This document shows, one piece after another, positions 1 to 6,882 of a stretch of 14,590 nt of DNA (positions are counted from its first letter, which is position 1; each line of letters starts with the position of its first letter). Made by a program: the position numbers and the translations under genes. This stretch comes from Chloroflexota bacterium (lineage in GTDB: Bacteria > Chloroflexota > Anaerolineae > Anaerolineales > Anaerolineaceae). Below the pieces are notes generated by a model, which worked only from the letters and a program-made list of their open reading frames with translations, was not told where the DNA came from and searched no databases. The DNA is taken from positions 1 to 14,590 of the forward strand of contig DSBE01000202.1 of the NCBI GenBank assembly GCA_011053085.1, given 5' to 3'.

Positions 1-137
1 TCAATGATGATTTGTGTACGATCGCCGATCTCTTTGCGCAAGTTATCGCCAGAGAGGGGGGTCAGCAACAACACAGCCAATCCCGCTATTACACTACCGA
101 TCAATGTACCGAGAATAAAGTAGCCTGCATTTTTCAT
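1..137 (-). CDS. YtxH-like small membrane protein, 3' part cut by window edge
   Basis: Only the first 45 codons lie in the window; the frame is open to the edge. The start is well supported: an AAGGAG Shine-Dalgarno sequence sits about 7 bases before the ATG. The protein begins MKNAGYFILGTLIGSVIAG, a single glycine-rich transmembrane helix (about residues 5-26), followed by the turn LTPLSGDNLRKEIGDR. A Gly-rich helix followed by a 'P.SG..LR.EI' turn is the typical look of YtxH-domain proteins, small inner-membrane proteins with a cytoplasmic coiled-coil tail whose molecular role is unclear. The tail is outside the window, so the family call rests on the N-terminus alone. It is divergent from the cyclase gene, with 170 bases between them. 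Confidence 0.65.
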   Translation of the reverse strand, partial: MKNAGYFILGTLIGSVIAGLAVLLLTPLSGDNLRKEIGDRTQIII

Positions 138-271
138 GGGTTATCTCCTTTTATACTTCTGCTTCTATTTTACCTGATATTACACAGTAATTGCAGCTTT
201 CTTCCCATCCACGTACCCTTTTTCCAAAATAACAGCCGCGCGAGTAGAGTACAATTCATAGAAACGACCGT

Positions 272-277
272 TATAAT
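272..277 (+). promoter_or_regulatory. Probable -10 box of the cyclase gene
   Basis: A perfect TATAAT lies 30 bases before the cyclase ATG, so a transcript would start near 284 with a leader of about 24 bases. No convincing -35 is visible at the right spacing (about position 249-254 reads GTACAA), so this is a -10 match only. Confidence 0.4.
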
Positions 278-307
278 GAAGTTCGGTGGTGGCCAATAGG
301 TGCTGGT

Positions 308-2050
308 ATGAGAAAAGGTGCAACAGAATCATCCACTTTTACACATATCTCTTCACAGATCGTGCGCTCTCTGGCGCATATTCAAACCATGCAAGCCGTG
401 GTAGAGGGCTTGCCGCCCGGCATGGCAGGCCAGCAGCTGCAGTCTGTTTTGGCGCAAATTCAACAGGAATGTACTGGGATACGCAAATCGATAGATGACC
501 TCGAAGATGAACGGCAGAGTTTTCACGCGCTGGTGACCACCGGCAGGATCATTAATTCATCATTGGAGCGCGGGCGTGTCATGGAAACCGCCATGGACAC
601 CATCATCGACCTGACCGGAGCTGAACGCGGCTTTTTAATGCTGAGAGAAGATGACGGTAGGCTGCGCATCCAGGTGGCGCGTGATTGGGAACGGGCAACG
701 GTTGACAACAACGAGCTGGCGGTCAGCCAGACGGTGATCAATCGTGTTGTCGGCGAGGGGATGCCGATTCTTACCACCAATGCGCAGGAAGATCCGCGCT
801 TCAGCGGGCAGGATAGCATCATGTCTTTTGCCTTGCGCTCGATCATGTGTGTTCCGCTGCTGCTCAAGCAGAAGTTGATCGGCGTGATCTATGTTGACAA
901 CAGAATTCGTGAAAATATCTTTACGCCCATTGACCTGAACGCTTTGCAAGCTTTTGCCAATATGGCGGCGGTGGCCATAGAAAATGCACGCCTGTTCAAT
1001 TCATTGCGGCAAATGCTGGATGAAGTGACCAAGTTGAAGAACCTGATGGATAGTGTTTTTCAATCGATGACTGCCGGGCTGTTAACCATTGATAGTGATA
1101 CAATCATTTTGTTGGCAAATCCAGCCGCTGGCAGCATTCTCCAGTGTGACCATGATAGCCTGGCAGGAAAAGATTTGGTGAGTGCGCTGCCTGTGCTGTC
1201 TGCAAGGATTTCTCCCTATTTGCAGAAAATCTTCAGAGAAAAAAACGCCCTGACCGGCCTGGAGATGCAACTGACCTTGAATGAAGGGCGGGAACAGTTT
1301 TTGCGCCTGTCGATTTCGCCCTTGTTCAGCCAGGATCATGAATTGCAAGGGATGGCTTTGTTGATAGAGGACGAAACCGAGACCCGGCGTTTGCAGGCAC
1401 AAAGGCGCTTGTTTGAACGGATGGTAGCGCCGGCAGTCATCAATCAGATCGACCCGGATGCTTTGAATTTGGCGGGCAGACGGGTGGTGTTAACTACCTT
1501 GTTTGCTGATGTGCGCGGCTTTACCAGCTTCAGCGAGAGCAACCGTCCAAAACACCTGTTTGCGGTGTTGAATGCCCACCTGCGCATTGCCGTTGACGCA
1601 ATTCTGCGCGAAGAAGGAACCATCGATAAATTCCAGGGTGATGCCATTATGGCATGGTTTAATGCACCCCTGGCCCAGGCGGATCATCCACTGCGGGCGG
1701 TGCGGGCTGCCCTGGGCATCATGCACGGGTTATATGCCTATCATCAGACAGCCCATGTGCAGGAAAGATTGATGATGGGGATTGGCATTCACACCGGCGA
1801 GGCGGCTTTAGGACTGGTGGGCACCGAGAAACGCATGGAGTATACAGCGATTGGTGACAGCGTGAACATTGCCAAACGGTTACAAGAAAATGCCCTGCCG
1901 GGCCAAATACTCATATCTGATAGGCTCTATCGGCTGGTAAAAGAAGAAGTGACAGTGAAGAGATTGGCAACTGCCCAGCTTAAAGGCAAACAGCACCCGG
2001 TTGACGTGTATGAGGTGGTCGGACTGGAAACTGATGCTGAAGAGAAATGA
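308..2050 (+). CDS. GAF-PAS class IIIb adenylate cyclase
   Basis: A 580-residue soluble sensor enzyme predicted to make cAMP from ATP. Domain order: an N-terminal helical region (about 20-70), a GAF domain (about 72-222), a coiled linker, a PAS domain (about 245-370), then a class III cyclase domain (about 390-570). Both metal aspartates are present (D401 in FADVRGFT, D445 in FQGDAIMAWF), as are the adenine-binding lysine K441 and the transition-state pair N520 and R524 in GDSVNIAKRL. The second purine-recognition residue is threonine T513 (YTAIGDS) instead of aspartate, which marks class IIIb cyclases, the group that includes the bicarbonate-stimulated cyanobacterial enzymes. Bicarbonate response here is inference. 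No transmembrane segment is seen. The ATG follows a modest AGG 7 bases upstream; an overlapping GTG at 286 is in another frame. The gene is alone in its transcription unit and ends at a hairpin. No cAMP-binding effector is in the window. Confidence 0.92.
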   Translation: MRKGATESSTFTHISSQIVRSLAHIQTMQAVVEGLPPGMAGQQLQSVLAQIQQECTGIRKSIDDLEDERQSFHALVTTGRIINSSLERGRVMETAMDTIIDLTGAERGFLMLREDDGRLRIQVARDWERATVDNNELAVSQTVINRVVGEGMPILTTNAQEDPRFSGQDSIMSFALRSIMCVPLLLKQKLIGVIYVDNRIRENIFTPIDLNALQAFANMAAVAIENARLFNSLRQMLDEVTKLKNLMDSVFQSMTAGLLTIDSDTIILLANPAAGSILQCDHDSLAGKDLVSALPVLSARISPYLQKIFREKNALTGLEMQLTLNEGREQFLRLSISPLFSQDHELQGMALLIEDETETRRLQAQRRLFERMVAPAVINQIDPDALNLAGRRVVLTTLFADVRGFTSFSESNRPKHLFAVLNAHLRIAVDAILREEGTIDKFQGDAIMAWFNAPLAQADHPLRAVRAALGIMHGLYAYHQTAHVQERLMMGIGIHTGEAALGLVGTEKRMEYTAIGDSVNIAKRLQENALPGQILISDRLYRLVKEEVTVKRLATAQLKGKQHPVDVYEVVGLETDAEEK

Positions 2051-2084
2051 AAACACAAGGCATGTAAAAACCAGCCTTGTGTTT
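2051..2084. terminator. Hairpin between convergent genes, probable bidirectional terminator
   Basis: A perfect 11-bp inverted repeat (AAACACAAGGC with GCCTTGTGTTT, 12-base loop) begins right after the cyclase stop codon and lies before the end of the convergent 70-residue gene. The T-tracts are short on both sides (TTTATT on plus; a broken TCATTTCT on minus), so efficiency is uncertain. Confidence 0.55.
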
Positions 2085-2107
2085 ATTGCTAACTAAGTTC
2101 GGATATT

Positions 2108-2320
2108 TTATCCAGCGAGGATTCGCAGCAAACCCATCACTGCCAACCCCAGTTTTACACCAGTTCCGGCGTTGAATTCTTTGTCGCTGCCGCTCTCATA
2201 ATTCTTGGCAACAATATAGGCAGCGATCAAACCGACCAATGCCCCAAGGATGCCTCCAATGGCGTAAATGGTGCCGGCGCTACTTTGTGTTTGTTCTTTG
2301 GTTTGAACCTGTTTATCCAT
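2108..2320 (-). CDS. Small two-helix membrane protein, function unknown
   Basis: A 70-residue protein I do not recognise. A polar Gln/Thr-rich N-terminus (residues 1-15) is followed by a glycine-zipper-like transmembrane helix, GGILGALVGLIAAYIVAKNY (about 22-41). A short charged loop and a second hydrophobic stretch, GVKLGLAVMGLLRILAG (about 54-70), end at the C-terminus. The ATG has a GTGAGG Shine-Dalgarno sequence 5-8 bases upstream, which supports a real gene. It lies 30 bases downstream of the 159-residue membrane protein gene on the same strand and is probably co-transcribed with it. The Gly-rich helix resembles that of the YtxH-like protein at the window start, but no clear homology can be claimed. 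Confidence 0.75.
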   Translation of the reverse strand: MDKQVQTKEQTQSSAGTIYAIGGILGALVGLIAAYIVAKNYESGSDKEFNAGTGVKLGLAVMGLLRILAG

Positions 2321-2350
2321 GTTTCCTCACTTTCATTTTTCTGATTTGTT

Positions 2351-2830
2351 CTATACACTTTTTGATCGTTTTTTGTTTTTACCTGTGAGCCTGTCGCTAA
2401 ATGCGGTGACTGCCTGGGCGGCTCCGCCAATTTTCACGATAGGTGCTGCCACGATATTCATAACTTCGCGGGTTTTGTCGCGTACAAGATTAAAGAGGTA
2501 TTGCGCTTGCAGGCTGATTTCTGGTGTTTTTTTGATACCTTTGGCAAGCAGATAGACGGAACCATATAACATGGCTGCTACCACCAGCGCAACCACACTG
2601 CTCATCAGGATGATGACCATCAACGTCAGGCTGGCCCATTTGCTGTTGACGCCTTCTGCATCGCCCTTTGCTGCGGTTATCACCGCCAGCACAATGATGG
2701 CAATGATGATCAACAGTACAATGGCAAGTGGAAAGTAAATTTGCCAGAAAATTTGTTTGCGGTGTTTCTTGAATTCGATTGTTTTCTTGATAATATCCCG
2801 GCTGATCTCGGGTTTACTGGTGTTCTCCAT
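2351..2830 (-). CDS. Two-helix membrane protein, function unknown
   Basis: A 159-residue protein not recognised as a named family. It has a charged Lys-rich N-terminal region (1-27) and a strongly hydrophobic Ile/Val-rich helix (about 28-53). A short hydrophilic loop, a second long helix (about 68-97) and a C-terminal cytoplasmic-looking segment (about 100-159) follow. That segment has a helical stretch with repeated small residues and a very basic end (GKNKKRSKSV). Both ends are rich in Lys/Arg, so by the positive-inside rule they are probably cytoplasmic. The ATG follows AAGGGAG at good spacing. It is the first gene of a two-gene unit with the 70-residue protein, and a TATAAT box lies about 50 bases upstream. 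Confidence 0.8.
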   Translation of the reverse strand: MENTSKPEISRDIIKKTIEFKKHRKQIFWQIYFPLAIVLLIIIAIIVLAVITAAKGDAEGVNSKWASLTLMVIILMSSVVALVVAAMLYGSVYLLAKGIKKTPEISLQAQYLFNLVRDKTREVMNIVAAPIVKIGGAAQAVTAFSDRLTGKNKKRSKSV

Positions 2831-2877
2831 GGGTTTCTCCCTTGTTGATCCTGAAGTGATCTCCGCTTCTGCTTAAA

Positions 2878-2883
2878 ATTATA
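2878..2883 (-). promoter_or_regulatory. Probable extended -10 promoter of the two-gene membrane protein unit
   Basis: On the minus strand the sequence reads TGGTATAAT, a perfect -10 box with the extended TGn element. A weak -35 (TTTAAT) lies 16 bases upstream. The start of the 159-residue protein is about 47 bases downstream, leaving room for its Shine-Dalgarno sequence. Confidence 0.5.
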
Positions 2884-2921
2884 CCATTCAGGAGCCATCA
2901 TTAAAGAGGTAATTGGTTTGT

Positions 2922-3773
2922 TTACAAAACCGGATTTTGCAGCGAGCCGATTTTTTCAACCGTGATCGCAACCAGATCGCCCGACTTCAGAAAAACCGGT
3001 GGTTCGCGGAAAGAACCCACGCCCGCGGGGGTTCCGGTCGAGATGATGTCACCAGGTTCCAGGGTCATCACGGAACTGATATATTCGATCAAAAAGGGAA
3101 TGCTGAAGATCAAATGGCGCGTGTTGGAACGCTGCATCTCGTTGCTATTGAGGGTGCTGGTGATCTCTAAATTGTGAGGGTCTTCAATTTCATCGGCAGT
3201 CACCAGCACCGGACCCAGGGGGGCAAAGGTGTCACAGGACTTTCCCATGGTCCACTGGCTGGTGCGGCGCTGGTAATCACGGGCGGTGATGTCATTCAAA
3301 ATGGTGTATCCGGCGATATATTTATAAGCATGCTCGGTAGAGCAATTGATGACCTGTTCCCCGATCACAACCGCCAGCTCCGCTTCAAAGTCCACCATCT
3401 GTGATACCTGAGGAAGATGTACGGTCTGTCGGTGCCCGATAATGGCGGATGATGCCTTGAGGAATATGGTAGGGTATTCTGTCACTTGCCGGCCGCCTTC
3501 GAGGGCATGATCGCGGTAATTTAATCCAACGCATAGAATCTTTCCAGGGCGATGAATGGGGGGCAGCCAGTTTAGTGAATCAGGGCTTAATGCCGGGATG
3601 TCGGTACTGATGGGCTGCTTCAGTAGCTTTTCCCAATACGGAGATTGGATTAACGCCTCGATTCTGTTGGGCGCATCGGGCATGAGGGTTGACAGGGGGA
3701 TGACGCCTCTTTCTGTGAGGATGCCAACCGCGGAATGCTTATCATTTTGAAGATTGTATGAGATAAGTTTCAT
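2922..3773 (-). CDS. Fumarylacetoacetate hydrolase (FAH) family enzyme
   Basis: A 283-residue member of the FAH superfamily, metal-dependent enzymes that hydrolyse, decarboxylate or isomerise beta-keto or acylpyruvate-like compounds. The N-terminal 70 residues form the small domain usual in this subgroup. The FAH fold starts at GKILCVGLNYRDHA (77-90). Predicted Mg/Mn ligands are E130 and E132 in DFEAELAVVIG and D161 in LNDITARD. The conserved lysine K178 lies in MGKSCDTFAPLGP and the glycine loop TGTPAGVG near the C-terminus. Length and order match the YcgM/FAHD1-like acylpyruvase and 2-hydroxyhepta-2,4-diene-1,7-dioate isomerase group; the substrate cannot be read from sequence. The Shine-Dalgarno sequence (AGGCAG) is weak. 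It is divergent from the DUF3048 lipoprotein gene and has no pathway neighbours here, so it is probably a housekeeping detoxifying enzyme rather than part of an aromatic degradation cluster. Confidence 0.92.
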   Translation of the reverse strand: MKLISYNLQNDKHSAVGILTERGVIPLSTLMPDAPNRIEALIQSPYWEKLLKQPISTDIPALSPDSLNWLPPIHRPGKILCVGLNYRDHALEGGRQVTEYPTIFLKASSAIIGHRQTVHLPQVSQMVDFEAELAVVIGEQVINCSTEHAYKYIAGYTILNDITARDYQRRTSQWTMGKSCDTFAPLGPVLVTADEIEDPHNLEITSTLNSNEMQRSNTRHLIFSIPFLIEYISSVMTLEPGDIISTGTPAGVGSFREPPVFLKSGDLVAITVEKIGSLQNPVL

Positions 3774-3827
3774 GTCTGCCTGCTTTGACCTTACAAATTT
3801 GTTAGCTGGGTGCTTATTGAGGGATAC

Positions 3828-3833
3828 TATAAT
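3828..3833 (+). promoter_or_regulatory. Probable -10 box of the DUF3048 lipoprotein gene
   Basis: A perfect TATAAT lies 50 bases before the ATG in the 110-base divergent spacer. On the other strand the overlapping bases read TATAGT, which could serve as the -10 of the FAH gene, about 50 bases from its start. A 10-bp palindrome, ACAAATTTGT (3793-3802), lies between this box and the FAH start. No good -35 is visible in either direction. Confidence 0.4.
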
Positions 3834-3883
3834 TCAGTTAACCATGATTATACGGTGAAATTCCATGGAACATAGAGGAACTA

Positions 3884-5368
3884 ATGAAAGCAAAACCAGA
3901 AAAAATTGTAAAAATCAGCACAATAGCCAGCTTATTGGTGCTGGTGGTAATCCTGGTGGCAAGCTTTTCCGGCTGTTTTGAGCGAAACAATGCAACAGAA
4001 CTGGCCTTAGACCCGCAAAATGAGTCGGAAGCGCCCACAGCAATCCCTGCTACGCCAACCGAGGCAGAAGACCTTACAAAACTGCCAACTGAAACCCCGA
4101 CACAGATGCCAACATCGACGCCTACTGTCGAACCGACTGTGACAAACACCCCGGAACCCACGCTGGAACCGACGCCAGAACCGCTCAGCGGTCCGTATGG
4201 CCCCAATGCGGAGGATTTTCCTGAAGGGATGAGCATGCTCACCGGTGAGTTGGTGGATGATCCAGCCACTTTGGATTATCTGCCTGCGATGGTCTCGATC
4301 ACCAATTGGCCGATCAGTGCGCGTCCGCAAGCCGGTTTGGGGTCTGCCGCGCTGGTGTATGAGTTGTATATCGGTGAGGGCATGTCACGCTTCCTGGCGT
4401 TGTTTTATGGCAACTATCCTTCCTCTGCCAACAGCAACGGTGACGGTGAGGGAAGCGATTCTGGAGATGGCCTGGCGATAGATAATACCAATGCGGATGC
4501 TATCGGCCCCATTCGGTCAGGCCGCTTGCCGTATGAAGGAATTCGCAAATTGAACAATGGTTTTTTGGTGATGGCTTCCGCTTATGCCGGGGTCAGTCAA
4601 AACCTTGACAATGTCACCAATGTCTTTGGTTCCGAAGATGATGACCTGAACAGCGCCAGAATTCCAGCGGATCAATTGCAGGAAATTGCTGCTGGTTATG
4701 AAGGTGCGTTGGTAGAAGGTGCTTTGAGCGGCAATGTGTTTGATGCGGGGGCACCAGAGGGCGGGCAGCCTGCTGATACCTTCTGGTATATCTACAACCA
4801 GATAAATCAGATCGCCTGGAAATATGACCCGCAAGCCGGGGATTATTATCGCTATGCGGATCAGGCAGATGGTGAGACTTTTGTGCGTCTGACGGACGCC
4901 ATGAATGGTGATGATGTTGACATCAGCAATGTGATCTTGTTGTTCGCCAATCATCGATCTTGTTCCGCTACCGCTTTTGATATTGACCTGATGGGGGTCA
5001 ACAAAAATCCCGCTGTTTTATTCAGAGACGGACAGAAATTTGACATCTTTTGGACCACGCGTAACGGCGATTTTGAACGAGAAACCGGCAAAGTCCGCCC
5101 GATTCGCTTCATTGATGCCAATGGTGATCCTTTTCCGTTGAAACCAGGTGCCAGTTGGATAATTTTAACCCCCTTGCAGACACCCATCTGGGAAGCCCCT
5201 TTGGTGGAACATGTCAACCTGGATGAATTGGTGTGGGTACCAGAGAGCCCTGAACTGGTGATCCATCGACTGTTGAATAGCCAGGAGCCGGGCAGCGGCA
5301 TCTGGGTCTCGCGATTTTATCAGTCATTGATGTTTTATGATCCAGCAGTTTGCGCGAAAATAGATTAG
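3884..5368 (+). CDS. DUF3048 (YerB-like) lipoprotein
   Basis: A 494-residue exported lipoprotein. The signal peptide has a hydrophobic core at about 14-28 and a lipobox ending SGC, with C31 the predicted lipidated cysteine. Residues about 50-100 are a Thr/Pro/Glu-rich linker typical of Chloroflexota surface proteins. The DUF3048 N-terminal domain starts near 118: MLTGELVDD, then PAMVSITNWPISARPQAGL, the VYELYIGEGMSRFLALF stretch and IGPIRSGRLPY. The C-terminal DUF3048 domain follows (about 345-430; VILLFANHR, AVLFRDGQKFDIFW, PLKPGASWIILTP). Relative to the usual continuous motif, about 25 extra Ser/Gly/Asp/Asn-rich residues (181-206) are inserted. The family's function is unknown, with a cell-envelope role likely. 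A GAGGAA Shine-Dalgarno sequence supports the start. It is a single-gene unit ending at a strong terminator. Confidence 0.92.
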   Translation: MKAKPEKIVKISTIASLLVLVVILVASFSGCFERNNATELALDPQNESEAPTAIPATPTEAEDLTKLPTETPTQMPTSTPTVEPTVTNTPEPTLEPTPEPLSGPYGPNAEDFPEGMSMLTGELVDDPATLDYLPAMVSITNWPISARPQAGLGSAALVYELYIGEGMSRFLALFYGNYPSSANSNGDGEGSDSGDGLAIDNTNADAIGPIRSGRLPYEGIRKLNNGFLVMASAYAGVSQNLDNVTNVFGSEDDDLNSARIPADQLQEIAAGYEGALVEGALSGNVFDAGAPEGGQPADTFWYIYNQINQIAWKYDPQAGDYYRYADQADGETFVRLTDAMNGDDVDISNVILLFANHRSCSATAFDIDLMGVNKNPAVLFRDGQKFDIFWTTRNGDFERETGKVRPIRFIDANGDPFPLKPGASWIILTPLQTPIWEAPLVEHVNLDELVWVPESPELVIHRLLNSQEPGSGIWVSRFYQSLMFYDPAVCAKID

Positions 5369-5385
5369 CGAGCAATTAAAAAAAG

Positions 5386-5421
5386 AAATAGCCCGCCTTT
5401 GATTTCGAAGGCGGGCTATTT
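5386..5421. terminator. Strong bidirectional intrinsic terminator
   Basis: A perfect 14-bp stem (AAATAGCCCGCCTT with its complement, 8-base loop) lies between the ends of the convergent DUF3048 and Roadblock genes. It is flanked by TTTTGTATTTG on the plus side. On the minus side it is followed by seven consecutive T, so it should stop transcription from both directions. Confidence 0.92.
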
Positions 5422-5434
5422 TGTATTTGTATTG

Positions 5435-5809
5435 TTAGATCAATTGTTCCAATGCCTCTGCAGTACGGCGCATATCCAGCAGGATCAAACCCAGTTTGGC
5501 GCGGTTGTTGGCAAGGGCGGTCAGCACGGCTTCTTCACCGATGCTCATCAAAATCACGTAGCCCTCATCGCCTTTGACATACACCTGGTTCAGGGTTCCA
5601 CGCCCCAGTTCTGAAGAAATGCGATCCCCCAGCGACAGCATGGCGGCAGACATGGCGGATACGCGGTCTTCTTCAACATCCTGCGGCAGCGCGGAAGCAA
5701 TACTGAGGCCATCGACGCTGACGATAGCAGAGGCTTCAATGTCGGGAGAAGCATGCTGCAGTTCGCGCAGCAGGTTGTACATGTTTTGGGTGCGAGACTT
5801 TGTATCCAT
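5435..5809 (-). CDS. Roadblock/LC7 domain protein (copy A)
   Basis: A 124-residue protein consisting of a single Roadblock/LC7 domain, the small alpha/beta fold whose dimers bind and regulate Ras-like GTPases such as MglA. The core IEASAIVSVDGLSIAS (24-39) and the helix VSAMSAAMLSLGDRI (50-64) are diagnostic. The strand pair around TLNQVYVKGD and the end LGLILLDMRR complete the fold. I chose the ATG at 5809, preceded by AGGAG at 7 bases; an in-frame ATG 14 codons upstream has no such site. It is about 80% identical to the second Roadblock gene at 9431-9802, and residues 21-64 differ at one position only (D44). No GTPase gene is in the window, so the partner is unknown. It is a single-gene unit ending at the strong terminator and divergent from the phosphoesterase gene. 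Confidence 0.92.
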   Translation of the reverse strand: MDTKSRTQNMYNLLRELQHASPDIEASAIVSVDGLSIASALPQDVEEDRVSAMSAAMLSLGDRISSELGRGTLNQVYVKGDEGYVILMSIGEEAVLTALANNRAKLGLILLDMRRTAEALEQLI

Positions 5810-5974
5810 CGTAAACTCCTGGGTCAACTCAATCCTATCCTTATGATACAACGAAAAGGGAAAATGTGGGGCAATAACTATGCCTGACAGTTTTGATGGT
5901 CATTTATCGGTCGGCAACCGTGTGTAATTATTGGCTGGGCGGATTGTGGCGGTATCGCATGGACGTGGGGAAGA

Positions 5975-5983
5975 TGTTAAAAT
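5975..5983 (+). promoter_or_regulatory. Extended -10 promoter giving a possibly leaderless transcript
   Basis: The sequence TGTTAAAAT is an extended -10 element (TGn plus TAAAAT). A start 6-8 bases downstream would fall on the A of the ATG at 5990, predicting a leaderless or near-leaderless mRNA for the phosphoesterase. No clear -35 is seen, as is common for extended -10 promoters. Confidence 0.45.
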
Positions 5984-5989
5984 AGGGCC

Positions 5990-6865
5990 ATGCAGGAAAG
6001 TGACAAAGTGATGTCAAGAAGACAATTTTTGCGAAGCACCCTCACAACGGCGGCAGCCTGCCTGGCAACGGTCAGTGGTTGCGGCAAGGATGACACATCA
6101 TCGTGGTTCGAATATACTAAATGGCGGGTGCAGGTGAAGAATCTGCCGGCGGCATTTGATGGATTTCGTATACTGCAACTGTCAGATATTCATTATTCGG
6201 AATGGATGGACCATAAGCGATTGATGAATTTGCGAACCTTCATCAATGAACAACAGGTTGATTTGATCGTTGTCACTGGCGACAGCAGCTATCACACGGA
6301 AGACTTCACCGATTTGATTGCCTTTTATGAGGGGATGCCGCAGATTGCACCGGTGCTGATGGTATTTGGCAATCATGATATCTGGGATGGTGCGGAAGAA
6401 ACCTTCCAGCCGATATTTAACGTGGGGGTGAGGTTGCTGTGCAATGATATCTATAAAATTACCCGGAATGGTCAAAATTTGATCGTTGCCGGGCTGGATT
6501 GTGCCTATGAACAGCGCGATGACCTGCAACAATTGCTAACCAAACTGCCAGATGATGGCAGCCAGGCGCTGCTGCTGGTGCATGAGCCGGATGTGGCGCT
6601 GGCTTGTGCGCAGACCGGTAGATTCTTCTTACAGTTATCAGGACATTCGCATGGCGGGCAGATCTGCCTGCCGAATGGTTATGCGCCTGTGCTGCCTTAC
6701 CTGGGGCAGCAGTACCCGCGTGGCTATTATGACATTCATGGTATGATGTTATACACTTGCCGCGGATTGGGCAGAGGTAAGCCCTACATCCGCCTGAACT
6801 GCCCGGCAGAAATGGCTCTGTTTACCCTGTTCAGTGGCAACAAGGCTGAATTTAAGCCAATGTGA
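5990..6865 (+). CDS. Calcineurin-like metallophosphoesterase with Tat-type signal
   Basis: A 291-residue YkuE/YaeI-like phosphoesterase. It begins with a twin-arginine signal, SRRQFLRS (9-16), a hydrophobic region and a lipobox-like VSGC ending at C31. It is therefore probably exported folded and perhaps lipidated. All metallophosphoesterase motifs are present: D66 and H68 in QLSDIHYS, D98 in VVTGDSS, N128 and H129 in FGNHD, the histidine of LLVHEPD and the C-terminal SGHSHGGQ. Known relatives act on phospholipid headgroups or UDP-diacylglucosamine-like substrates; the substrate here is unknown. The start is uncertain. ATG 5990 fits a leaderless message; GTG 6008 and ATG 6011 lie 10-13 bases after AGGA and still keep the Tat motif. 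The lipoprotein gene follows with almost no gap, so the two form an operon. Confidence 0.9.
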   Translation: MQESDKVMSRRQFLRSTLTTAAACLATVSGCGKDDTSSWFEYTKWRVQVKNLPAAFDGFRILQLSDIHYSEWMDHKRLMNLRTFINEQQVDLIVVTGDSSYHTEDFTDLIAFYEGMPQIAPVLMVFGNHDIWDGAEETFQPIFNVGVRLLCNDIYKITRNGQNLIVAGLDCAYEQRDDLQQLLTKLPDDGSQALLLVHEPDVALACAQTGRFFLQLSGHSHGGQICLPNGYAPVLPYLGQQYPRGYYDIHGMMLYTCRGLGRGKPYIRLNCPAEMALFTLFSGNKAEFKPM

Positions 6866-6882
6866 TACAAAGGTACTGTTAC

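Noticed and set aside
523..949. Minus-strand open frames of 114 and 104 codons inside the cyclase gene
   Set aside because: Both are antisense to the conserved GAF domain and have low-complexity, shadow-like composition.
2914..2930. GGTTT/AAACC inverted repeat at the end of the FAH gene
   Set aside because: A 5-bp A/T-rich stem with the stop codon in its loop and no T-run; not a convincing terminator.
5810..5851. Upstream ATG of Roadblock copy A adding 14 residues
   Set aside because: No Shine-Dalgarno sequence, while the internal ATG has AGGAG at ideal spacing and matches the start of copy B.
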